Of a stretch of 64,000 nt of DNA, positions 34,966-46,293 are shown one piece after another. Position numbers and translations under genes: made by a program. The notes under the pieces were generated by a model that had not been told where the DNA came from, did not search any database, and saw only the letters and a list, made by a program, of their open reading frames with translations. How positions within the stretch are numbered: position 1 is the first letter of the stretch; every line of letters starts with the position of its first letter. Source of the stretch: Platerodrilus igneus (lineage: Eukaryota; Arthropoda; Insecta; Coleoptera; Lycidae); assembly GCA_036346225.1 (NCBI GenBank), contig JARFIW010000899.1, forward strand, positions 1,426,001-1,490,000. The letters run 5' to 3'.

Positions 34966-35991
34966 CTACGCGCTACCGCCAGTTCTGTCGTTTGCCCTTG
35001 CGCAAACCACACAGCAGGGGACTGCCTTCCGGCAATTCTTGAATTCGTGCTCGACCCCGGCACAGTCATCGCACCACTGTACCTTCTCCCTGCACTCCAT
35101 CGATCTATGGCCATACTCGTAGCACCGGTAACACTGGGTCATCAAAATATGGTTCCGGGCCCATACTCTTCGCCACCTGAGGTTGATAGCGTCAGCTAAT
35201 ATGTGCCTTCGAAGTGTGGGGATCACTTCGAAGACGTTGGCAAAGGGATCCTTAGGACCCTTTCCGCCAAACCTGAATTTTTCTCTCAGGTGGTGTTCTA
35301 GCTTCAAATCGCCGAAGCGAGAATTTTGGCTCACCATCAACCGCACCATTTCTTCCGCGTTCATCCCCGTTTCGACCCCCGGAAGAACAACCCGTAGACG
35401 CTTCTTCTCGATGGTTTCGTTACTAATACTTCGCAGTGCCACCGACCTGCAGTTTCTTGGCGTCGTCACGACCCGCGCACTCAACTACTACACCGCCCCT
35501 ACGCCTCCATTTAGCTCCGACTACAACAAACCCATCACGTGCTGGTTCGACCTTCTCCTTCAGGGTTTTCATAACGTCGCTCTTCTGGCATGGTTTGGCG
35601 TCGACCCTAACGGCAAACGTAGGCTTCACACCTGCGGCACTGCTGCGTAGGAAGTGGACGGCACCGACACTCCCTGTCTCCGCAGATCCTGGACCCATGA
35701 AACAAGAAAATCCGTCGCAAGACTTCCCCGACAACACTGGCTTTTCCAGAGTTGTCTAAACAAAGACGCAGGACCCTAACCATACCTATCAGTTTGTTCG
35801 TCATGTCGCGGATATCATCTACGGCGTGTCAAACCATCTTCCTATCCTCTACGATGATAGTGGCGGAGGTATTTGGCACCTTCCCGAAGACGGCCGCCTA
35901 TGGCTTCCTCACCCTGAACTTTAAAAGTTCCAGCTCATCGAGGTCGCTAGCATTAACGCTGCCGTTGCTGCTAGTCGACATCATACGCTAA
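34966..35991 (-). pseudogene. LINE ORF1 (gag-like), main part
   Basis: RNA-binding ORF1 of the R1/LOA-like element. After MMSTSSNGSVNASDLDELE (35984 down) an in-frame stop follows at about 35913. The rest reads in changing frames: CRPLPTQQCRRC, VKPTFAVRVDAKPCQKSDV, then knuckles CYRCYEYGHRSMEC and CDDCAGVEHEFKNC and CCVVCARAN near 35140-35010. It overlaps or abuts the ORF2 start near 34933. Its N-terminus is displaced beyond the nested insert (37335-37585). Confidence 0.8.
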
Positions 35992-37324
35992 TCTAACTAT
36001 CTAACCATCTAAAATAAAAAATACAACTACCTAAAATAAACAAGAGACAATACTAACCAAATTTGTAATTGCTTTAAGAAATCTAACCCTAGCTTCAGTA
36101 ACGTAATGTTTATATTTCCAATGTTGTAGGGCAACTAAAAATTACTACAGGGGAAATATTCTGACAACATAATTACAACACATCAGCACGACAAAATACA
36201 CACAAGCACACACACACACAACAGAGACTGTACGTGGCCTCCCTGGTTTTCGGCTGCCGATAGCCAGGACACGTACAGGAACGCGTACTTCTCGGTTTCT
36301 GATTTCTGGCTACCGGCGGTTGGAAACCGGGAGAGGGAAACAGTCCCAGGGACCTCACCACAGACATAAGCACACGCACACACAAACATGAAAACAATAA
36401 ACGCACACACCATTATAGCACACTGGCACGACAAAACACACACACACACACATACACACCAAAACACACGCAAACACGCACGTACACGTACCTGCACGCA
36501 CACGCATACGACACAGATATATACGCACACGTGCACACATACACACCAGGGACTGAACGTGGTTCCTCTGGTTTCTGGCTGTCGACGGCCAGGACACGTA
36601 CAAGAATGCGAACTTCTCGGTTTCTGATTTCCGGCTGCCGGCGATCGGAAGCTGGGAAGGACAGCAGTCCCAAGGACAACATCACAGACAGAAACACACA
36701 TACGCACCCTCACGCGCGCACAGATCCAAACACACACACACGCACACATACACATACACACCAGGGACCGTACGTGGTCCCCCTGGTTTCCGGCTGCCGA
36801 CGGCCAGGACACGTACAGGAATGCGAACTTCTCGGTTTCTGATTTCCGGCTGCCGACGGTCGGAAGCTGGGAAGGACAGCAGTCCCAAGGACAACATCAC
36901 ACACAGAAACACACATACGCACCCTCACGCGCGCACAGACCCAAACACACACACACACACACACGCACACATACACATACTCACCAGGGACTGTACGTGG
37001 TCGCCCTGGTTTCCGGCTGCCGACGGCCAGGACACGTACAGGAATGCGAACTTCTCGGTTTCTGATTTCCGGCTGCCGACGGTCGGAAGCTGGGAAGGAA
37101 AGCAGTCCCAAGGACATTACCACAGACAGAAACACACACACACTCACGCACCCACACGCGCGCACAGAAACAAACACACACACGAGTATTTCCAAACGCA
37201 AATAATATAAAACTAACTAATATAATTTAAGGTAGCAAATAATTCTGTTAGATTTCTTAGGAGTAACAGGTTTGCTGTAATTTTTAGGTAGCAGACTAAT
37301 TGTAATGTTAGAATACATAAAAAA
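35990..37324 (+). mobile_element. 1.3-kb composite non-autonomous element with VNTR and A-tail
   Basis: Flanked by the 10-base duplication atcatacgct (35980-35989 and 37325-37334). On the + strand it begins aatctaactatctaacc, has a VNTR (36180-37195), and ends gaatacataaaaaa, an A-rich 3' end. No ORF with a family signature; all long frames are products of CA-rich repeats. Termini are not clear inverted repeats. Confidence 0.85.
36180..37195 (+). repeat. VNTR of four 214-326-bp units with (CA)n spacers
   Basis: The core ccaggacacgtacaggaat followed by cttctcggtttctgattt occurs at 36263, 36589, 36803 and 37027. Between cores are CA-rich spacers of variable length. The last two units are nearly identical, so homogenisation is recent. 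Confidence 0.9.
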
Positions 37325-37334
37325 ATCATACGCT

Positions 37335-37585
37335 GAGAGCTTGAATTCGAGGGTAATTCAGGCGCCGCAACCCCCACAGGAGGTTCCGATTCTCCAGAAA
37401 CGACCGCCGCAGACACAGGCTCCTTCACTACCTTCTCAACCTTCTCCTGTGTCACTAACCTAACGTCCTTCAAGTCGACCCTAAGCTTTCCCCCCTAACA
37501 GCGCCCTCAGCCTCCGACCTAGCTAACTCCGACCGATCGCCCCTCTTCTTCCTTGCCAACGGCTTCTCATCCCGGTGGACCACCA
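37335..37585 (-). pseudogene. LINE ORF1 N-terminus, separated by the nested insert
   Basis: Starts MVVHRDEKPLARKKRGDRSE at 37585 (basic and charged), shifts frame near 37490, then continues as KDVRLVTQEKVEKVV ... APELPSNSSSQR to the insertion point at 37334. Removing the insert and one copy of its 10-base duplication rejoins it in frame with the segment ending at 35984, which is the evidence that both belong to one ORF. Confidence 0.8.
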
Positions 37586-38685
37586 TGATAACAAAGCAAA
37601 TGACAAAAGAATAACGAACAGGAAACTCAACTCAAAAACAACGACCTGATCGTTACCACGCTAAAAGAACACAAACGTTGGTTCAGTAAAAACATTTTGA
37701 TTAAAAATTAACCGTAAACGACCCCGTTATTATTTATTTAATTAAACTATAAACCGCCAAATTAAACTTCAAATTGAACAAAAATGCGATAAGCACTAAA
37801 AGTGAAAATAACAACTACGACCAAATAAAATTGCTAGCCCAATAAAATAATTCGATTAAAAATGAACCGTAACCAACATTGTTTTATTAAATATTTTTTT
37901 AAAACTGAAAAATCAAATTCTAAATATACACATGCTAATTACTTCTAAAAATTAAATTTATAAAATACTGCACTTTAATTTAAATATGGAAATAAACCAA
38001 TAAAAACACGCGCTATTGGAATGCGGTTCTAAAAGCGCACTTATCACTTTACTTTACTCGGTGCCACTAATTAAATCAAAAGATCGATTTTAAGCGATCT
38101 TTAAGTACGCGTGTACTTAAAATATGGAATATTTATATTTAATTATATTTAATTTATGTCAAAATTTACGTTTTTGGGTTATTTTTTATAATTTAAAAGG
38201 TTTGGATTTTGGTTTTTAGGATGTTATTTTACACGCACACTACACAATTTTCCGGAATTTATTTGCTGGTTCTACGCGGTTTTTACACAATTTACGCGGT
38301 TTTTCTGTAAATTTATTAAAAGCGCATTTTGAATTATTCTGAAATTATTTTGAGGTGTTAGTTTATTAATTTTTTCGGTTTATTAGCCCAAAATTTAAGT
38401 TAGTTTATTTTTAAACGCCGATTATAGTTTAAAATTTAAAGAAAACGGAATTTATTTATTGTTTATTTAATTAAAATTTTTGTTTTTAGTTTTATTTACT
38501 GCCCTACGTATTAAAATTAATGCCACATTTTAATAAAATTAAATACAATAAATAATAAAGCTTCAAATAAAAAAATATAATAAAAACCCCTATATAAAAA
38601 CTTATTTGTTTGCTGCTGAAGCACAAGCTCCGTAAAACACGCCCGCTCACTTCAAGCTCTAACTAGAAAGTGGATGATAAAAACA
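37586..38685 (-). other. 5' UTR-like region of the R1/LOA-like element
   Basis: AT-rich, no gene. attaaaaattaaccgtaaac-type blocks recur (37700, 37858). Ends against the resumed foldback arm at about 38690. Confidence 0.4.
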
Positions 38686-38689
38686 GAAG

Positions 38690-40421
38690 TAAGAGGATGG
38701 TGGAGGATGTTGGAGGATAATTATGGTGGACCCAGGAGGTAAGAGGATGATGGAGGACGGAAGAGGTTGAAGGATGATGGAGGATACGGAAGGACGGAGG
38801 GTGATGGAGGATGAACGAGGTTGAAGGATGATGGACGAGGAGATTGGAAGATGAAAGAGAACAAAGGAGGCTGAAGATAGTGTGTGGTGCATCTGCCCCT
38901 CGCCCTTCTTGCTTAAGTCGGACTAGGTTTTAGGTAATAATTTGGCAGGGTTCAAATTAGATCTAATTGGATAATTTATGGATTTTTCTAAGACTTTAAA
39001 TAAAGCTAAATATACTAATAGACCTTATGTGTGCATAAGTATCTGGTTATTTAGTTTTAACGATTACCGCACCAGTTGTTTGGTATGACATTTTCCATTA
39101 AACAATAGTTAATGGAATGGGTATTGTACTTAAAAATAAAAGGGGCAGCGCAATTTTATCATTACTATATTTAGATCATCAGAACCAACCAAATTTCTCT
39201 TAATATTCATAGGTAATTAATTTAATGTATAGATTTAAAATTAAATTTGTTAGCTTGGTGGGAATTATTACTATAAAAGAGGTGAATAGCATTATCTAGG
39301 CCAGAAATACTCACGGACAGTTTTTGAATATTTAATGAATTGGATTTTTCCACAACTGCTTTACATTGCACTGATTTATAGAAAAGCAAAATGAGCCTTT
39401 TTGTCTCTGCTTATACTACTTGAACTTAAGTTTGGCATTGATTTGTAGTATTCCTAATGGACTACATTTTCGGTTTATTCTTTGTTTATACGCCAAGAGA
39501 TTAAATAATAAATATTTAAAAGCGTAATCTTTAAAAGCAGGGTTTTAAAACGTCATTTTTATTGCACTCAACATTTGACAATCAAACTAAAATGAGCTCA
39601 TTTCTTACATCACCTCTTCATAATAAATTGAATTGCTTAGTTTATAACTTAGTGTGATAATAAAGTAATTAAAAGCACGCTAATAGAACTCCTCATAAAT
39701 AAACTTGTACCATTTAAACAAATAAATGATTTATCTTGCGAATACTTATTAATGGTGCATAATTTGAAATAAAACCTGTTTATCTGCACCAACACAAGTA
39801 GTATCGTCATAAAAAGATGACTTGAAACTATTTTATAATTAAAGGTAATTGCATTTAAAACACAAATTTATAGAAGAAGCTTTTAATTAATTCTTCTTTG
39901 TGGAACCAATTGAGAAAGTTAATAAAAGCTATACATTTAATGGTCAAATGAATGACGTTCTGATAAAGCCACCGATGGTTGCCAGTTAATTATAGTTGTC
40001 TCAATAGGTAGTACAATTATACAGAAATGGTATTAAAATATCGAAATCTCAAATCTGTATGGACAAGCAAAATGCAACCTTCTCTATGTTCCCAACACAA
40101 CCTATAACCCAGAAAGGACAACGAAAGACATCTGTAAAATTTAACCTTCCCCACCCAAAGTTAACATAAGAACACAATTTCCAAACAAAGATGTATTGAT
40201 GCGACAAAAGTTGCCTAAATATCTATGGGAGGTCTTTAAATTGTTACTAAGAGACATGATCCCATAAAGCATTACACAGGTTAAACCAAGGTAAAGGTTC
40301 TGTAATTAACTCCGTCTGGAGCGACGAGTGCATAGCCAGTGGCAGGTATGCATACGTTGCTACCATCGATCCCAAACCCTGATAAAGAGGGATGGCTTTT
40401 TCTGGATTTAACATTACTTCC
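38690..40421 (+). repeat. foldback left arm, inner part
   Basis: Pairs inverted with 41524-42890 and 44950-45250. Example: gaatgacgttctgataaagc at 39949 against gctttatcagaacgtcattc at 41975. Confidence 0.9.
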
Positions 40422-41523
40422 TTGGCACTCTCTTGTACCGTTCTATGTGTTGAACCGTCTTTCTTTATTCTTTCCTATCAAAGGTCAACTTCTACTCTTC
40501 TACTATCGATCCCGACTATAATTCATACGGGCTCCCATTGGCTATTAGGTTTCCGAGGGCGAACAGGCCTTTTTCGTTTTTTCTTTAAACATAGCGACGC
40601 ACACGATATGGAACGAAAGTTCTAAAGGACTAGACGAAAATGCTGGCGCTGTGGCGAGTAAGGTCAAGGGGAGGTAAGAAAACAGTGCCCCGAGGAGGAC
40701 CCCAAGCGTGCGTTGGGCTTCCTGCTTGGCAGACGTCCGGGGGCGGTGCCCGCATCGTCGGATGCGTAAGACATCCGAAAGCTATATGCAACTAAGACGC
40801 TGAAGCCCCCCGGGGGTTGATAAAGTCCCCATGTGTGCTTACTTAGATACATCATGAGTCCATGTAGGTAGTAGAGGTTTTCTATGCAATGGTTGTACCC
40901 CGTTTGAGGAGCCGCCCAGGAGAGGGAATGAAATATTACGATAGATACACGAGAGAAGGAAATACTAAGAGAACAGAAAAGAAATAAAGTGCGATTATTT
41001 GAGAAAAGTTAAAAAATAGCGAGAACACCGCCAGAGGGTGATAAAATCAATACAAGGGAAACAGGTACTAACTCGATAGATCTTAATATACCAGCAAAGG
41101 AGGATGTGCAAAATAATACAAAAACAGCGACGGAGATAGTCAGTTTAAACGCGACAACCGAAACCACTAAAGAAGACATTAGTAGCAGAATAATGTAAGG
41201 GCCTTATAATGTGAATAAGAGCCGCTATGCTTGCGACCATGTCCCCAATGCTCCACATGAAGGTACTACACTGGGTTGTAAGTAAGGGTCGCGCTACACT
41301 TGCAGCCACGTCCCCAATGCTCCACCTGAAGATATTACATGGGGAGAAATTAGTAGCAGCAATTCCGGTAATCCGGGAGACGACACGTGGATAGGTGAAG
41401 ATCTTGCAAAGAACCCGATATATAAGTCAATGGCAGGCGCAGGGCAAAGGCAACTAAATGCACATCACCGAAGCAAAAAAATCTAATAGCTAAAATAGAA
41501 AAAATGAAAAATACGGCGAATGC
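40422..41523 (+). other. foldback loop with decayed LINE-like coding remnant
   Basis: 40620-40860 is GC-richer (ccccgaggaggaccccaag; gaagccccccgggggttg) and reads like a LINE leader. From about 41020 a + frame shows NTRETGTNSIDLNIPAKED and, after the small insert at 41189-41348, EISSSNSGNPGDDTW and NPIYKSMAGAGQRQLNAHH. This looks like an ORF1-type, low-complexity N-terminus. Not identified further; whether it belongs to the foldback element is unknown. Confidence 0.5.
41189..41348 (+). mobile_element. 160-bp SINE-like insert with 11-bp target duplication
   Basis: Flanked by attagtagcag at 41178-41188 and 41349-41359. Holds two tandem copies of a roughly 65-base unit (cgctaYRcttgcRRccaYgtccccaatg...), each with the 30-base module also found at the SINE tails. 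No pol III boxes. Confidence 0.8.
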
Positions 41524-42890
41524 GGAAGCAATGTTGAACCCAGAAAAAGTCCCCCCTCTTTATCTGGGCTTGGGATCGACAGTAGCAGCGTATGCATCCT
41601 TGCCACTGGCTATCCACTCGTCGCTCCAGACGGAGTTAATTACAGTACCTTTACCTTGGTTTAACCTATGTAATGGCTTATGGGATCATGTCTCTTAATA
41701 ACAATTTAAAGGTCTCCCAGAGATATTTAGGCTACCTTTTCCGCACCAATACATCTTTGTTTGGAAAATGTGTTCTTAGACTAACTTTGAGTGGGGAAGG
41801 TTAGAGTTTGCAGATGTCTTCCGTTGTTCCATCTGGGTTATAGGTTGTGTTGGGTCATGGAGAGAAGGTTGTATTTTACTTGTCCATACAAATTTGAGAT
41901 TTCGATCATTTAATTCCATGTCTGTATAATTGTATGGCTATTGAGGCACTATAATCAATTGGCAACCATCAGTGGCTTTATCAGAACGTCATTCACAATC
42001 TAGAAATTAGTTTAACCATTAAATCGATACCTTTTATTAACTTGCTCAATTGGCTCCACCAAGAAGAATTAATTAAGAGCTACTTTAACAACTTTGCGTT
42101 TTAAATGCAATTACCTTTAATTATAGAATAGTTTAAAGTCATCTTTTTATGACGATACTATTTATGTTGGTGCAGATAAACAGGTTTTGTTTCAAATTGT
42201 GGATCATTAATATGTATTCGCAACATAGATAATTATTTATGAGGAAGTTCTATTATCCTGCCTTTAATTACTTTATTACCATACTAAGTTATAAACTAAG
42301 CAATTCAATTGATTATGAAGAGGTAATGTAAGAAATGAGCTCATTTTAGTTTGATTGTGAAATGCTGAGTGCAATAAAAAATGGCGTTTTAAAACCCTAC
42401 TTTTCAAGATTACGCTTTTAAATATTTATTATGTAATCTCTTGGCATGTATAAACAAAGAATAAACCGAAAATGTAGTCAATTGAAAATACTACAAATCG
42501 ATGCGAAACTTAACTTCAAATAGTATAAGCAGAGACAAAAAAACTCATTTTGCTTCTCAATAAATCAGTGCAATGTAAAGCAGTTGTGGAACAAATTCAA
42601 CTCATTTAATATTCAAAAACCTTCCGTGAGTTTTTCTGGACTAGATAATGATATTCACCCCTTTTGTACTAATAATTCAAACCAAGCCGACAAATTTAAT
42701 TTTAAATCTATACATTAAATTGAAGTGTATCGGTTAACTATCGATATTTAGAGAAATTCAGTTGGTTCTGATGATCTAAATATAATAATGGTATAATTGC
42801 GATGACTTTTTATTCTTAAGTATATTACCCGTTCCATTAACTATTGTTTGATCGAAAATGCTTTACCAAACAACTGGTACGGTAATCGTT
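41524..42890 (-). repeat. foldback right arm, inner part
   Basis: Inverted counterpart of 39062-40421. Interrupted at 42890 by the 2.06 kb insert. Confidence 0.9.
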
Positions 42891-44949
42891 CCAATACCTA
42901 AAACTTGTTACACCTGAAATTTTTTTTAATGTAACTACTCTACCTTATAGGCGGAAGAGCCTCTAGAAACTAAGAGGGGTTCCTGTCTAAAATTCAAGCC
43001 AAGGGTAAAATGAATTTAAAGCTGCTTCTGGTACTAAAGGAGCCTAAAAGAGATCTTCCATCCAGCTAAGTTTCTTCAACGTAGAGCAGAGCGATGAGCC
43101 AGGGTCGTAGGATGGTATACGATTAAAAAAAGAGAATATTTTGGACGCCACCGTATCTTAATAATACCTGTAATGTCTAACAATCCGAAGACAAGATACG
43201 GAAATCTTCGAAAAGAAAAAAAATATTCTGTACAACCAAAACGTATAAAAATAATACTTGCTTACTGCTAACACTGCAAGCTTGGATTGGAACGATGATC
43301 TCATACTATCTAAAAATACAACTACCTCAAGAAATTCTAAGAACTAGGGCTTCACTAAAACCTAGTCAAATTTAACACAAAAAAATTTTAAAAATTTGCA
43401 ACTCAAAAATAAATCTCTAAAATATCTTACCAATATAATGTCAATAATCTTTCTTTTTATACTCAAAGATTTTATGAATTTGTTTGTATTAACTATGAAG
43501 CTCTATTATCAACTTCAATAAAAATAAGCTTTAAAACAACATAATCCATTTTCTATTGTTTTAACAAAATATATATACATCGTTTATACAAATTAACGTT
43601 TCTTAGCAATCAAGTTATAAAATTATTTGTACGGTATCTCTTATTAATTTTATGTATTTCAAAAATCTTAATTTATTAAAATTCTTTAAAGAAGATATTG
43701 TGTATTTAATGGTATTTAACAACTTTTAATTATTACCGAAAAAGGATCCGGTTTTGGTTTACAAATGAATAAGTAAATGAACTGAACTTATTTCATGTAT
43801 GGTCGAATTTAGATATTTAACAAAATTTATTCTTTGAACGAAAGGTCAAATAGCCTTATGATATAAAATAATCTTCATACTATTATAATTTCTAAAAAAA
43901 CTGAACCATCAAATGTGACAAACAAGCGCTACAATGTCACCTGCTTAGTTACAAACAAATTTTGTTTAACCTTTTTAATCCTCAGAAAGTTATCTTTAAA
44001 TTTTCTACGTTGCTATAAACATTTTTACAACTCAAACTGTTAAATATTGAACAACAAAAAAAACGTCAATTTAAACTACTATATAATTATATAAAAAAAC
44101 GCTACGTTCCCTGTACCTTATTGGTGTAACGAGAACTGAATAAAGAAAACACTCACTCAAAAATGTTTGCATGACATCTATGTAATTTCAGTAGCAATTA
44201 GTTACCAAATATTTGAAAATAAACTTTGTACCATTCCAACAATTTTGTGTTCAACTATAACAACAGCTGCACGTTCTTGACATGTGCTTTAGATTACAAA
44301 CTTGATTTTTATACGAAAAGCAACGCTTCGATTTTGTTATCCACGTCAAGGGCACCGTAACATTTTAATTAATACCAGAAAAACTTTTCAATATTCCATA
44401 CTAAAAAACTCTAACTTGCAAAACTGAGTATATCTAAAACTTGAACTTGCACTACAAAATTAAAAAGCATTAATTTAAATTTGAAATGAAAATAATTACG
44501 TACCGTGATGATGTTATTTCTAAACCATATTTAATCAATCATATTAAGGTCGGTTAACTTTGTAATGGTTTCTATTACAAGCACTAAAAGAATTCTACGG
44601 CACCAGGACACCTGTCTGTAGGGACCCATCTTCCAAAACAAAAACTTACTTGACCACGCGTCGAAAACTAGTCTATCTGATAACATTCTCCAATTCAAAA
44701 TGGATTCAAGCACTGAAATGCTTTACTACGCGAGCATGCGCATTGAGCCGAATTTTTGCATCAAAACGTTAGTGAATAATAAGGAAACTGGAAAGCTAAC
44801 TTAAATTTATAAACACAGATGAAGTTACATATATGATAGCGAATAAATATTATATTAGTGGAATTGAAATTTATGCTTTCGATACCGTAAAAGATAATTG
44901 TGAATGATTAATTATAATAGGCTTATATTAAAGGGAAACGGAATCATAT
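42891..44949. mobile_element. 2.06-kb unidentified insert with 5-bp target duplication
   Basis: Absent from the matching place in the left arm (near 39061). Flanked by tcgtt (42886-42890 and 44950-44954). Starts ccaatacctaaaacttg and ends gggaaacggaatcatat. No inverted termini, LTR or coding frame found. Confidence 0.7.
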
Positions 44950-46293
44950 TCGTTACACACTAAAGAACCAGATACTCATTAACACATAAGGCTTATTAGT
45001 ATATTCTAGCTTTATTTAAAGTCTTGGAAAAATTCATGAACTAGATCTAATTTGAACTCTGCCAAATTATTACCTAAAACATAGTCCGGCTTCAATCAAG
45101 TAGGACAAAGGGCATAAGCACCACACACCACCTCCAGCCTCATTTGTCCTCCATTGCCCTCTAACTTCCTTGTGCTCCATCATCCTTCAACCTTGTTCGT
45201 TCTCCATCATCCTCTGTCCTTCTCCATCCTCTAACTTCCTCCGTCCTCTATGATTCCTCTTACCTCCTTCGTCCTTCATCATCATTCTCCGTCCTCCATC
45301 ATCTTCTTACCCCCTACGTACTACATTATCCTCCAACCTCCTCCGTCATCCATAATTTTCCAACCTCCTCCGTTCTCCATAATCCTCCATCTTCTTCCAA
45401 CCAAATCCGTGCATCATTGCTGTTACTTTGAAATTTTTTTCTACTCAGTTTAACAATACGTAATTTATTTTTTACGTCGCGGTTTTGACTTACTCTGTAT
45501 ATACTTGCTTTTGCACCATCCTTTATATAATTTTAGACATGGCTACGTCACATAATTGTTAAAGAAAATTTTTTATTGAAGTAGAGTTCGAACTCAGGTC
45601 GCTTGCATGCATAGCGAATGTCCTATCCACTAGACCACCAGGTCAATCGATATATGTACTTGTACATATCTTAGTATTGTTAAATGTACACATTAGAGTT
45701 TAATTTAAAGATTAACATAAATGCATTTAAGTATGGAAAAATATTCAAGATGATTAAGAAACATCCTACAGATTTCATTATTATTTAGAGATTAATTTAA
45801 AAGCACTTAACCCCAAATGTTATATGGACTTAGCCTGTATATTTTTATTAACGAGCACCACTAAATCACATAATTCACAAAAGATGCGCTCTAGACGTCT
45901 GCATCGGTCAACAGACACTTTTCACTGAAGAATTTTAGGTATATGTTTCGTTTAATTACCTCACGATTTTCCACGTCCGTTTAACTACGGACATCATTTT
46001 CAGTCTACATCATAGACATATTTTTGATTACATCACAACTATCGGTTTTGACCCAACTTAACATAGCCTAATTTAAGTACTTGTCGAATACCTGGAATCA
46101 TACGAACAATTAAAGAACTTCCACTTTTAACTATGCCATTTTTTGACTACCTAATCTCTTATTTTAATGTAGCACCCCTAACAATAAGAAACACAATACA
46201 AATATTTTTGCTGTATTATTTAATTCAGAGTAAATTTATTTACAAAATTCATAACGAATAAATACGTTTTGTCAAGCGCACGTTGGATTGTTG
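44950..46293 (-). repeat. foldback right arm, outer part
   Basis: Inverted counterpart of 38690-39061 and 28978-29940. Includes the complement minisatellite (45120-45420) and the better-kept tRNA-like module. Confidence 0.9.
45575..45657 (-). other. tRNA-like module in the foldback right arm
   Basis: Minus strand: tggtctagtgg (A box) and gagttcgaactc (B box) at tRNA spacing, anticodon-loop-like tatgcatg. The acceptor stem does not pair, so it is a SINE-type head and not a tRNA gene. Confidence 0.65.

Larger units (their letters stand above)
31111..38660 (-). mobile_element. R1/LOA-like non-LTR retrotransposon, inactive, carrying a nested insert
   Basis: Minus strand: 5' UTR-like (about 38660-37586), ORF1 (37585-37335 and 35991-34966), ORF2 (34933-31253), A-rich tail (about 31170-31110). 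ORF1 is split by a 1.3 kb insert (35990-37324). CCHC knuckles in ORF1 and endonuclease, RT, RNase H and a C-terminal CCHC in ORF2 place it in the I/R1/LOA group. Inserted in the foldback left arm; outer target duplication not found. Confidence 0.8.
28978..46293. mobile_element. foldback element with about 2.7-kb inverted arms, twice interrupted
   Basis: Left arm: 28978-29940 plus 38690-40421. Right arm: 41524-42890 plus 44950-46293. Arm lengths add to about 2.7 kb each. Loop: 40422-41523. Outermost pairing: caacaaaacgttgtattta (left) against the complement of taaatacgttttgtcaag (right). Arms contain a tRNA-like module and GGAGGATGATGG minisatellite. No convincing target duplication at the outer ends. 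See the finding for what it may be. Confidence 0.85.

Noticed and set aside
36183..37210. Long frames of 80-210 codons on both strands, rich in Cys/Val or Thr/His
   Set aside because: They are translations of CA-rich VNTR spacers; frames are open on both strands only because the repeat lacks stops.
38659..38892. 77-codon minus frame and its mirror at 45250-45453
   Set aside because: Both are translations of the GGAGGATGATGG minisatellite in the foldback arms.
45575..45657. Possible tRNA gene
   Set aside because: A and B boxes are present but the acceptor stem does not pair and the partner copy is decayed; it is a SINE-type head.
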